Under the pieces are notes generated by a model, which worked only from the letters and a program-made list of their open reading frames with translations, did no database searches and had not been told where the DNA came from. Made by a program: the position numbers and the translations under genes. Source: Bacillota bacterium (lineage in GTDB: Bacteria > Bacillota > Clostridia > Lachnospirales > Lachnospiraceae). Taken from it: 44,855 nt of DNA. The stretch covers positions 1 to 44,855 of the forward strand of contig JAEYJO010000008.1 in NCBI GenBank assembly GCA_023408815.1, in the 5' to 3' direction. Shown here in pieces: positions 16,502 to 24,743 of this stretch; the stretch's first letter is position 1, and the number at the start of each line of letters is the position of its first letter.

Positions 16502-17395
16502 ATGGATTCTATATGGGCGACGATTATTTTTCTTTTGAATATGCTTTTTTTGCTTGCAGCGTATTATTTTTTAAATGCTTATCTGTATTTTTCTACAACT
16601 TGTATAAGGCCTAAGAAGAGCGGTGAGGAAGAAGCTGAAAAAATAAGGCTGCCTGCCATATATGATCAAATTATGATAGAGGGGGCGGCAGGTAAGCTTT
16701 CGGGATATTATAGGAAGGGGCACAAGAATAAGCTGGTCATATTAATTCACGGCTGGATGGATGATGCAAAAAGTCGCTTAGAGGACGTAAGTCCGTATGC
16801 AGAGTTGGGATATCATGTGTTGCTTTGCGATTTGAGGGCACATGGAAAAAGTGAAGGCAAGTACCTTGGCATGGGTATTGCGGACAGCATGGATCTGGAA
16901 GCCTGGGTAGCCGCCATGGAGGAACAATTGGGAGAAACAATTGAGATAGTTTTAGATGGCGTGTCTTTTGGCGCGGCAGCAATCTTACATCTGAATCCGG
17001 ATTTCCTGAAGGATCATATAACAGCTGTAATCGCTGACAGCAGTTATGACAGCTTAGGCAAGATGTTTCGAAAAATGGTCCACTTTTCTCCGAAATTTAT
17101 GGCAGGTTTTTATTTAAGCGGTATTCATATTTGGGGAAAGCTGCTGGGAAAGTATTCAATAAAGAAGGATCATGTAGAAATCAACATCGCACAGATTACA
17201 GTTCCAGTGCTGCTGATTGGTGGAGCATTGGATAAATTGGTTTCCATTGATACCCAGAAAAAGTTACAAAAGGCGTGTAAAGGCATCTGTGAGCTTTTTA
17301 TAGTAGAACGGGCATCACATGCGAAAGCTTCTTATGTAGACCGGGAAGGGTATGAAAATAGAATTAAACTATTTTTAAATACATATGCAGAGTAA
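16502..17395 (+). CDS. Membrane-anchored alpha/beta hydrolase
   Basis: A 297-aa serine hydrolase with an N-terminal membrane helix (about 6-30) followed by a catalytic domain. Elements seen: oxyanion strand LVILIHGWMDD, nucleophile elbow GVSFG with Ser155, acid candidate in GGALDKLVS and His in ERASHAKASY. It resembles the YqkD-like group of Firmicutes hydrolases, whose substrates are poorly known. It starts 4 bp after the D-aminoacylase stop. Topology, by the positive flank after the helix, is ambiguous. It could be an amidase or esterase acting on the same compound class, but this is inference from position only. Confidence 0.82.
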   Translation: MDSIWATIIFLLNMLFLLAAYYFLNAYLYFSTTCIRPKKSGEEEAEKIRLPAIYDQIMIEGAAGKLSGYYRKGHKNKLVILIHGWMDDAKSRLEDVSPYAELGYHVLLCDLRAHGKSEGKYLGMGIADSMDLEAWVAAMEEQLGETIEIVLDGVSFGAAAILHLNPDFLKDHITAVIADSSYDSLGKMFRKMVHFSPKFMAGFYLSGIHIWGKLLGKYSIKKDHVEINIAQITVPVLLIGGALDKLVSIDTQKKLQKACKGICELFIVERASHAKASYVDREGYENRIKLFLNTYAE

Positions 17396-17468
17396 TAAAA
17401 TTTTTTAAAATTAAGGGCCGGCTTATGAAACAGTTATCAGCGCAGGACTGAAAATATATGGAGGTTTT

Positions 17469-18677
17469 ATGCAGGAACAAATTAAATGGGTGATGAACAT
17501 AATGCCAAAAACAGAAGATAAACAGTTGCATGTCATGGAAATTGAGGAAATAAAAAAGGCTAGAAAATTTCATGAAAGTTTTCCTCAATATGAAATCACG
17601 CCTTTGGTGGAGCTGAACAATATGGCTGCATTTTTAGGAATCAATAAGGTTTTGGTAAAGGATGAGTCGTATCGTTTTGGATTAAATGCCTTCAAGGTCT
17701 TGGGAGGGGCCTTTGCCATGGCAAAATATATCGCTCAAAAATTGGATAAAGATGTGTGCGAGCTGCCCTATGAAGTTCTGGTGTCGGAAGAAACCAGGGA
17801 AAAATTTGGTCAGGTAACCTTTTTTACTGCAACGGATGGAAACCATGGAAGAGGAGTGGCCTGGGCGGCAAATCGCCTTTTACAAAGGGCAGTGGTGCAT
17901 ATGCCGAAGGGCTCTACAATTACCAGACTTAATCATATTAAAAAGGAAGGTGCTGCGGTAACCATAGAAGAAGTCAACTATGATGAATGTGTTCGTATGG
18001 CTGCGGCGGAAGCAGCGATGGAACCAAACGGTGTCATGGTTCAGGATACCGCATGGGAAGGCTATGAGGAAATACCCGCATGGATTATGCAAGGCTATGG
18101 GACCATGGCAATGGAAGCTGATGAGCAATATGTAAGAGCCGCCGGTACGGCACCTACTCATGTGTTTGTACAGGCAGGAGTAGGTTCTTTGGCAGGTGCG
18201 GTGCAAGGATATTTTACAAACAAATATCCTATAAATCCTCCCAAAGTAGTGGTGGTAGAGGCAGCAGAGGCGGCTTGCCTTTATCAAGGAGCAGCAAAGG
18301 GAACTGGTGAAATCAGTATCGTTACCGGAGATATGCCAACTATAATGGCGGGGCTTGCCTGCGGGGAGCCCAATACGGTTTCCTGGAATATATTAAGAAA
18401 TCATGCAACTGCGTTCCTGTCCTGCACTGACCAGGTGACAATAAAAGGTATGCGTATGCTTGCAGCACCTATCAAAGGAGATGCTCCGGTTACAAGCGGA
18501 GAATCAGGAGCACTGCCCTTTGGAGTGCTCGCTTCTATCATGACAGATGAAATCTATGGTCCGTTAAAAGAAGCATTGCAGTTAGATAAAAATTCCAATG
18601 TACTATGTTTTTCGACGGAAGGAGATACAGATCCTGAGCGCTATCAAAATATAGTTTGGAAGGGAGCCGAAAGATAA
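17469..18677 (+). CDS. dpaL: 2,3-Diaminopropionate ammonia-lyase (YgeX/DpaL)
   Basis: A 402-aa PLP-dependent fold-type II enzyme that converts 2,3-diaminopropionate to pyruvate and two ammonia. PLP lysine Lys76 lies in FGLNAFKVLGGAFA, the acid residue that lets the family accept both D and L isomers is in TATDGNHGRGVAWAA, and the PLP phosphate loop is QAGVGSLAGA. Length matches E. coli YgeX. GGAGG lies just 4 nt before the chosen ATG; a second in-frame ATG at 17493 is possible. It sits 73 bp after the hydrolase with no visible terminator. It provides the terminal, carbon-yielding step of the cluster. Confidence 0.93.
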   Translation: MQEQIKWVMNIMPKTEDKQLHVMEIEEIKKARKFHESFPQYEITPLVELNNMAAFLGINKVLVKDESYRFGLNAFKVLGGAFAMAKYIAQKLDKDVCELPYEVLVSEETREKFGQVTFFTATDGNHGRGVAWAANRLLQRAVVHMPKGSTITRLNHIKKEGAAVTIEEVNYDECVRMAAAEAAMEPNGVMVQDTAWEGYEEIPAWIMQGYGTMAMEADEQYVRAAGTAPTHVFVQAGVGSLAGAVQGYFTNKYPINPPKVVVVEAAEAACLYQGAAKGTGEISIVTGDMPTIMAGLACGEPNTVSWNILRNHATAFLSCTDQVTIKGMRMLAAPIKGDAPVTSGESGALPFGVLASIMTDEIYGPLKEALQLDKNSNVLCFSTEGDTDPERYQNIVWKGAER

Positions 18678-18702
18678 AATAAAGAAAAAGGCAGGGATTA
18701 AC

Positions 18703-20499
18703 ATGACACATTTAAAGAAAATTCAGGATGCAGTAATACAATATGCCAAAATTATGGCGGAGGTAGTACAGGCAGATGTTGTAATTGTTGATACAGATTT
18801 TTTCAGAATAGCCGGTACAGGGGTGTTCGAGCATGAAATCAATACATTTGTGGGAAGCACTGCTTTTGTCTTTGACTATGTTATGAAAACTGGAAAGCAG
18901 ATGATTATTGATAATCCGGGGAATCACCGTCTGTGTACCGCCTGCCCCAATGGGGGTAACTGTTATGAAACCTATGAGATTTCTGCGCCCATTCTGTTAG
19001 GTGATAATGCCATCGGCGTAATCGGGCTGGCTTGCCTAAACGAAGAACAAAAGGAGCATATTAAAAGAAAACAGACTACATATTTAGAATTCTTAAAACA
19101 GATTGCGGATATGATTGCAGCAAAAGCCATGGAGCAGGAAGAAAAAGAGCGCAACAGGGAGCTTAACAGTATTCTTCGTGAAATGGTTAATCAGGTGAAT
19201 CAAAGCGTATTGGTTATGGGAGAAAAGAATAATATTCTGATGGCCAATAAGGCGGCAAGAGAGCAGCTGCATCTGGAAGAGGAAGATATGACAGAGTACC
19301 AGATGCAGATAGTGCCTACCGGGGATGTAATGAATCATTTAAGAGAATATCTGCTGACAGTAAATGAACGGAAATATACGGTGATGGGAACCTTATATGA
19401 TATGCAAAGCGGCAGCGACGCTGCCAGTAGCATGCTGTTGTTCAGCGATATCAATGTACTGCAGAATCAACTGTACGAATATAGTCAGAAAGCCAGAGCT
19501 TACAGTGAGGACAGCATTATCGGCAGCAGTGCCATTACAAGAGATCTGACCAAAAGCATCAAAAAAATTGCTAAGGCAAATACTACGGTTCTGATTACAG
19601 GAGAAAGCGGTACCGGAAAAGAAATTGTTGCAAAATCAATATGGAAGTCCAGTGACAGAGCGGATAAACCTTTTGTTGTGATTAACTGTGCTTCTATCCC
19701 GGATGCCACTATGGAATGTGAATTGTTCGGCTATGTAGCCGGAGCTTTTCCGGGTGCAGATCCGGCCGGAAGAATGGGAGAATTCGAACTCGCTAACAAT
19801 GGAATTATTTTCCTTGATGATATCGGAGATTTACCGCTCCATTTACAGGGAAAGCTGCTGCGTGTTCTGCAGGAACATAGGATTACCCGCGTAGGCTCCA
19901 GCCAAAGCATTTCAGTTAACATTAGAATTATTGCGGCTTCTAATCGAAACTTACATGAGATGATGGAAAAAAAGGCATTTCGAAGTGATTTGTATTATCG
20001 TTTAAATGTCATTCCTCTGCATGTGGCACCCTTGCGTGACAGAAAAGAGGAAATTGAGGAATTTGTAATGTATTTTATTAACCGTTATTGCCGCCTTCAG
20101 GGAAAAAAATTCAACTATATGGATCCTGAGGTCATGAGACTGCTTCGCAGATATGACTGGCCCGGGAATGTAAGAGAATTGCAAAACGTAGTAGAATTTA
20201 TGGTCAGTATGATGGAAGAAGACGGACATATCGGATGCAGTAATCTGATCCTGGATTTGTGGAGCATATCCACAGGCAGGGAAGATAAATACATGCATAC
20301 GATCAGGGAGCTGGAAGAAAAGGAAATACAAAAAGCATTATGGATTTATGGGGATTCTACGGAAGGAAAAAGAAGAATCGCACAAAAACTCGGGATTGGT
20401 ATAGCTACGCTGTACAGAAAACTGGATGCGTATAACATAAGCAGTGTCAACCCGGCTTGGAATGGAGAACAGGAAAATGGATATAAAATTAGATTATAG
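18703..20499 (+). CDS. Sigma54-interacting activator (YgeV-like) with variant GAFTGA loop
   Basis: A 598-aa three-part regulator. The N-terminal region (1-250) holds a GAF/PAS-like sensor with a cysteine cluster Cys78-Cys81-Cys87 (LCTACPNGGNC). The AAA+ domain (about 270-510) has Walker A GESGTGKE (300-307), Walker B IIFLDDIGD and arginine fingers in FRSDLYYRLNV. The sigma54-contact loop reads GAFPGA (347-352), Pro350 replacing the key Thr. The C-terminal helix-turn-helix (IAQKLGIGIATLYRKL) is Fis-like. Embedded between dpaL and ygeY-type genes, as YgeV accompanies them in E. coli, it probably senses a pathway intermediate. Whether it works with sigma54 is doubtful given Pro350. Confidence 0.88.
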   Translation: MTHLKKIQDAVIQYAKIMAEVVQADVVIVDTDFFRIAGTGVFEHEINTFVGSTAFVFDYVMKTGKQMIIDNPGNHRLCTACPNGGNCYETYEISAPILLGDNAIGVIGLACLNEEQKEHIKRKQTTYLEFLKQIADMIAAKAMEQEEKERNRELNSILREMVNQVNQSVLVMGEKNNILMANKAAREQLHLEEEDMTEYQMQIVPTGDVMNHLREYLLTVNERKYTVMGTLYDMQSGSDAASSMLLFSDINVLQNQLYEYSQKARAYSEDSIIGSSAITRDLTKSIKKIAKANTTVLITGESGTGKEIVAKSIWKSSDRADKPFVVINCASIPDATMECELFGYVAGAFPGADPAGRMGEFELANNGIIFLDDIGDLPLHLQGKLLRVLQEHRITRVGSSQSISVNIRIIAASNRNLHEMMEKKAFRSDLYYRLNVIPLHVAPLRDRKEEIEEFVMYFINRYCRLQGKKFNYMDPEVMRLLRRYDWPGNVRELQNVVEFMVSMMEEDGHIGCSNLILDLWSISTGREDKYMHTIRELEEKEIQKALWIYGDSTEGKRRIAQKLGIGIATLYRKLDAYNISSVNPAWNGEQENGYKIRL

Positions 20500-21661
20500 T
20501 GAATTACTGCAATTATGCCGGACGCTTATTCAGGAAAAAAGCTATTCTGGAGAAGAAAAGGGTGTATCTGACAAAGTAAAGGAATATATGTTAAAGTACG
20601 GATATGATGATATGATTGTAGATAAATACGGCAACATAATCGGGCATATAAAGGGAAAGCGAAAAGGTTCCAGAATTTTATTTGATGGTCATATGGATAC
20701 GGTGCCGGTCACGCAGCCCGAAAAATGGAAGGTGGATCCCTTTCAGGGAGAAATGAAGGAAGGAAAATTATATGGCAGAGGAGCAAGTGATATGAAAGGT
20801 GCCCTGGCTGCCATGATTTTTGCAGGTGCTCAATTTGCCAAAGACTGTGATAAAGATTTTGCAGGAGATATTTATGTGGCAGGAGTTGTGCATGAGGAAT
20901 GCTTTGAGGGAGTGGCCGCAAGAGAAATCAGTGCCTATGTAAAACCTGACTATGTAATTATCGGTGAAGCATCTGAATTGAACTTAAAAATCGGACAAAG
21001 AGGACGGGCGGAAATCGTTGTAGAAACATTTGGGGTGCCAGCTCACTCCGCAAATCCGGATAAAGGAAATAATGCGGTATATCAGATGATAAAGGTAGTG
21101 GAGGCTATTCGTACCTTAAAGCCAACGGAGCATCCTGTACTCGGTAAGGGGATTTTGGAACTGACTGATATCAAATCCAGCCCTTATCCGGGTGCATCCG
21201 TTGTACCGGATTATTGCAGAGCTACCTATGACAGAAGGCTGCTGGTAGGAGAAACCAGGGAAAGCGTACTGGAGCCGATTGAGAGACTTTTGGAAACACT
21301 TATCAAGGAAAATGAAGACATGAAAGTAAAAATATCTTATGCAACGGGGAAAGAAAAATGCTATACCGGGGAATGGATCGAAGGAGAGCGCTTCTTTCCC
21401 GGCTGGTTATTTGAAGAGACGGAGCAATACATTCAGGACATTAAAAAGGAAATGGAAGAAAACGGTTATCAGCCGAAGGTTACACAATATAACTTTTGTA
21501 CCAACGGAAGCCATTATGCGGGAGAAGCAGGAATAAAAACAATCGGCTTGGGACCTTCCAGAGAGAATCTGGCACATACCATCAATGAATTTGCTGAAAT
21601 AGATCAGATTGAAAAAGTTGCGGACTGCTATTTACTTGTTATGAAGGCACTGCTAAAATAG
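20477..21661 (+). CDS. ygeY: M20-family metallohydrolase (YgeY-like)
   Basis: A 394-aa di-zinc peptidase/deacylase. Conserved M20 residues are present: His72 and Asp74 in DGHMDTVP, bridging Asp105 in ASDMKGA, the Glu140-Glu141 pair in VVHEECFEG, and the late metal His in NGSHYAGEAG. The dimerisation lid (about 175-290) is intact. In E. coli ygeY lies beside ygeX and is implicated in releasing 2,3-diaminopropionate from a ureido precursor in anaerobic purine breakdown. The start is set at 20477 (GGAG 9 nt upstream), overlapping the activator gene by 23 bp; in-frame ATGs at 20444 and 20462 have weaker signals. It is the last gene of the cluster. Confidence 0.87.
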   Translation: MDIKLDYSELLQLCRTLIQEKSYSGEEKGVSDKVKEYMLKYGYDDMIVDKYGNIIGHIKGKRKGSRILFDGHMDTVPVTQPEKWKVDPFQGEMKEGKLYGRGASDMKGALAAMIFAGAQFAKDCDKDFAGDIYVAGVVHEECFEGVAAREISAYVKPDYVIIGEASELNLKIGQRGRAEIVVETFGVPAHSANPDKGNNAVYQMIKVVEAIRTLKPTEHPVLGKGILELTDIKSSPYPGASVVPDYCRATYDRRLLVGETRESVLEPIERLLETLIKENEDMKVKISYATGKEKCYTGEWIEGERFFPGWLFEETEQYIQDIKKEMEENGYQPKVTQYNFCTNGSHYAGEAGIKTIGLGPSRENLAHTINEFAEIDQIEKVADCYLLVMKALLK

Positions 21662-21771
21662 CACTTTCTGTTAAGTTTATTTGTCATCAGATCAAATATA
21701 AGACCGGTCAGCCGTGGAGTTAGTGGTAAGCCCTTTCGCTTGTAGATTTCCATCCGTATTTCCTTTACGGT

Positions 21772-21906
21772 TTATGTATAAAGTGAGCCGAGTTGGGGGG
21801 ATTTTGTGGCAATGTCGGCAAAATGTTCTTTAAGGGTGTTATCTTCAGGAAGATTCGCTATCGCGTCCTGCTGTTTTCTGACGGGAACTGATAGACTTGC
21901 CCGCAT
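21772..21906 (-). pseudogene. Possible fragment of a degraded minus-strand gene
   Basis: A 44-codon open frame whose ending NLPEDNTLKEHFADIATKS looks like real protein rather than random translation. No good ribosome binding site is seen and nothing upstream in frame continues it (a stop precedes the ATG). A second start with AAAGGA follows on the minus strand near 21753 (MEIYKRKGLPLTPR). I do not recognise either family. Likely remnants of a mobile or lost gene in this decayed spacer. Confidence 0.25.
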
Positions 21907-21915
21907 TCAAATAAG

Positions 21916-22064
21916 TTTCCTGACAAGTGGATGCTTGGTAAGAGAAAAAACATGGATGATCGAATCGTATACATTACTTCAAAGATATACCGGTAATATT
22001 TATTCTTATTTTTACATTCCTTTTACATCCTTTATACTTTTGCTCCTTAAAAATATGATATTAT
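21916..22064 (+). pseudogene. Decayed paralogue of the GGDEF gene (two internal deletions)
   Basis: 21931-21989 matches 7712-7770 of the GGDEF gene at 51 of 59 positions by direct count. The match then jumps 56 bp between two copies of TCAAAGATATA (7760-7770 and 7816-7826) and continues through ACCGGTAATATTTATTC. It jumps again, by about 1.1 kb, to the region after the GGDEF stop, so 22008-22064 matches 8945-9001. The PAS and GGDEF domains are gone. The rest of the 508-bp spacer (21662-22169) holds only the minus-strand fragment and no intact gene. Confidence 0.75.
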
Positions 22065-22169
22065 TGTTTTAATAGTAATAATCGGACGTTTTCCTTTCGC
22101 TTTGCAATAAGGGCGCCTGGGCGGATTTCTTAGCAATATATGTTAAAACAGTAAAAGGAGAGTTGATTC

Positions 22170-23420
22170 ATGAAATTAAGTAAGGAAGAAAGAGCATGGA
22201 TATTGGTTGATTGCGGCAATTCGGCATATTCCATGGCGGTTACAACTGCATTGCTGCCAATTATATTCGGTATGTTTGAAAATGTCAAAAGCAGTATGGA
22301 TCTTGGGTATTTTAATTCATTTGCAAGTATTCTGATAGCAATTCTGAGTCCCATTTTAGGTACGATTGCAGATTACAAGGATAAGAAGAAACGTTTTTTC
22401 ATATTTTTTACGTTTCTGGGTGTGTTTGCTACAGCCGGGCTAGCATTTGTTTCTCCTTCCGGGGGACAATGGCAGCTGTTGATTCTCTTTTTTATCTTGT
22501 CGGCCATCGGTTTTGCAGGTGCTAATATTTTCTATGACGCGTTTCTGGTGGATGTTGCGAGTAATGAAAGAATGGATAAGGTTTCTTCTTTCGGCTTTGC
22601 TTTCGGATATATCTCTAGTATCATTCCGTTTGGTATTAGTCTGGCGCTCATATTCTTTATGGGAATGGATAAAGCGATCGGATATCAGATCGGGTTTATT
22701 ATTACTGCTCTTTGGTGGGGGCTCCTGACCATACCTATGCTAAAAGATGTGAAACAGAGACATTATATTGAACCGGAACCTAAGCCGGTAATCAACAGCT
22801 TTATACGTTTGGCCGATACGTTTAAAAATATAAGACAGCATAAAACCGTATTCGTCTTCCTGATTGCATACTTTTTCTACATTGATGGTGTAGATACAAA
22901 TATCAAAATGGTGGTACCCTATGCTACTTCCATTTTAGGAGAGGGTACGCTTGATACTTTCACTTTGCTCGGGATTCTGTTGATCATACAGGTGATCGCA
23001 TTTCCCTGTGCAATTCTCTACGGTAATCTGGCAAAAAGATTTTCCGCCAGAACGATGATCCTTGTCGGTATCATCACCTATATCATTGCCTGTGTAGCGG
23101 CATATTTTATATCTTCCTTATGGCATATTTTTATTCTGGGCGCTATGATCGGCTCTGCGCAGGGAGGAATTCAGGCACTCAGCAGGTCCTATTATGCGAA
23201 GATCATTCCCAAGAAAAAGTCGAATGAGTTCTTCGGATTTTACAATATCTTCGGTAAATTTTCAGCCATTATAGGTCCGGTCATAATGTCTTTGACAACA
23301 ACGATTACCGGTAATGCGAGATTGAGTATATTTGGAATTATTCCGCTGTTTATTATAGGATTCCTTATTTTCATTATGCTGCCTAAGGAACAGAAGGACC
23401 GTTCTGAAATTATGGAGTGA
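22170..23420 (+). CDS. UMF1-family (Atg22-like) MFS transporter
   Basis: A 416-aa, 12-helix membrane protein. The N-terminal signature ERAWILVDCGNSAYSMAV corresponds to the family motif W-x-x-x-D-x-x-N-S-A-Y, and the family loop after helix 2 (GTIADYKDKKKRF) is present. UMF1 members are presumed efflux or amino-acid related permeases, with no firmly known substrate in bacteria. AAAGGAG lies 10 nt before the ATG. It overlaps or abuts the phosphodiesterase gene that follows, so they form a pair separate from the hydantoin cluster, from which it is split by a 508-bp decayed spacer. Confidence 0.88.
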   Translation: MKLSKEERAWILVDCGNSAYSMAVTTALLPIIFGMFENVKSSMDLGYFNSFASILIAILSPILGTIADYKDKKKRFFIFFTFLGVFATAGLAFVSPSGGQWQLLILFFILSAIGFAGANIFYDAFLVDVASNERMDKVSSFGFAFGYISSIIPFGISLALIFFMGMDKAIGYQIGFIITALWWGLLTIPMLKDVKQRHYIEPEPKPVINSFIRLADTFKNIRQHKTVFVFLIAYFFYIDGVDTNIKMVVPYATSILGEGTLDTFTLLGILLIIQVIAFPCAILYGNLAKRFSARTMILVGIITYIIACVAAYFISSLWHIFILGAMIGSAQGGIQALSRSYYAKIIPKKKSNEFFGFYNIFGKFSAIIGPVIMSLTTTITGNARLSIFGIIPLFIIGFLIFIMLPKEQKDRSEIME

Positions 23421-23428
23421 AAAAGAAG

Positions 23429-24718
23429 ATGGATGCAGGAAAAGCAAAATATTTGGTAGTTATCTCCTATGATGCATTTTCGGAAGATAACTGGGAAAAG
23501 GCAAGCAGACTTCCGAACCTTTCTAAATTAATAGAAAATGGAGCATACAGCACAGAATTAAAAAGCGTCTATCCGACGCTCACTTATGTTGTACATACCA
23601 CGATGGTAACAGGTGTCTATCCTGACAGGCATGGGATATATCACAATAACCCATTTCAGCCATTTGTGGCAGAAAAGGAGCAGCGCTGGTTTTGGTTTAA
23701 GAAGGATGTCAAGGTACCTGCTATTTATGATGCGTTGAAAGGGAGCCGGATGAAAGCGGCAGGAATGCTGTGGCCGGTAACGGGAAAGGCTTCCATCCGC
23801 TATAATATACCGGAGATAAGAGCGATCAAGAAGGAAAATCAGGCGCTTAAAATCTTAAAAAACGGCAGCCCCATCTTTAGTATAAGAATGGAGAAGAAAT
23901 ACGGATCCTATAGAAGGGGAATAGAACAGCCTTATCTGGATGATTTTACAACGATGTGTGCGGCGGATACCATTAAAAGAAAAAAGCCGGACCTTCTTCT
24001 GATACATTTGATTGACCTGGACGACGCAAAACATGAACATGGCACAGATAGTCCGGAAATTGAGAAGGTGCTTATCCGCATGGACAAAAGGCTGGGCGAT
24101 ATCATGGATGCGGCCGAGCAAGCGGGTATTAAAGAAGATACGGTTTTTCTGGTCTTAGGTGATCATGGGCAGATTAATGTCAGATACAAGGTAAGGCTCA
24201 ATCAGCTATTGAAAGAAAAAGGACTTATTTATGAAGAAGATGGTGAGATGAAATGGAGAGCCTATATACAGAGTGCCGGCGGAGCGGCTTATCTGCATTT
24301 AAGGGAAAATGATGATGAGGCAAAACGGCTGACTCTGGATATTCTTCATAAGGCCATAGCAGATGAATGCTATGGAATAGAGCGGCTATATACCAGGAAA
24401 GAACTGGATGGTTTCCATGCAGCTTCTTTGGTGACATATATGCTGGAAGCTAAGAACGGCTATTGCTTCGAAGATGATCTGGATGGTGAGGTTGTAACCG
24501 ACCTGGAAGAACAGGGAATAAAGTATGCAACCCACGGGTATTCACCCGATAAAGCGGGCTATCGATGTAATATAGTAATAGCGGGAGACTGTATAAAAAA
24601 TGGATATTCCCTGGGAGAAATCCGGATGGTGGATATAGCGCCGACTATGGCAAGTATTCTGGGAATTGATTTTTATGACTGTGACGGCCGGCCATTGAAT
24701 GATATTTTTCATCATTGA
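23429..24718 (+). CDS. Type I phosphodiesterase / nucleotide pyrophosphatase family protein
   Basis: A 429-aa member of the alkaline-phosphatase superfamily. Metal and nucleophile residues: Asp in VVISYDAFSED, Thr nucleophile in YPTLTYVVHTT, Asp/His in HLIDLDDAKHEHG, Asp-His in LVLGDHGQ and a final His in YATHGYSPD. No signal peptide is seen, so it should act in the cytosol on nucleotides or phosphodiesters. The ATG at 23429 has GGAG 11 nt upstream; an alternative GTG at 23417 would overlap the transporter stop by 4 bp and cannot be excluded. Co-transcribed with the UMF1 transporter. Confidence 0.85.
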   Translation: MDAGKAKYLVVISYDAFSEDNWEKASRLPNLSKLIENGAYSTELKSVYPTLTYVVHTTMVTGVYPDRHGIYHNNPFQPFVAEKEQRWFWFKKDVKVPAIYDALKGSRMKAAGMLWPVTGKASIRYNIPEIRAIKKENQALKILKNGSPIFSIRMEKKYGSYRRGIEQPYLDDFTTMCAADTIKRKKPDLLLIHLIDLDDAKHEHGTDSPEIEKVLIRMDKRLGDIMDAAEQAGIKEDTVFLVLGDHGQINVRYKVRLNQLLKEKGLIYEEDGEMKWRAYIQSAGGAAYLHLRENDDEAKRLTLDILHKAIADECYGIERLYTRKELDGFHAASLVTYMLEAKNGYCFEDDLDGEVVTDLEEQGIKYATHGYSPDKAGYRCNIVIAGDCIKNGYSLGEIRMVDIAPTMASILGIDFYDCDGRPLNDIFHH

Positions 24719-24743
24719 CGGAAGCATCAGCGCAATCATCTTT

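Noticed and set aside
9463..21661. Classical anaerobic uric-acid gene cluster
   Set aside because: Shared members exist, but XdhD, YgfK, SsnA and YgeW homologues are not in the window, so calling it that would go beyond the evidence.
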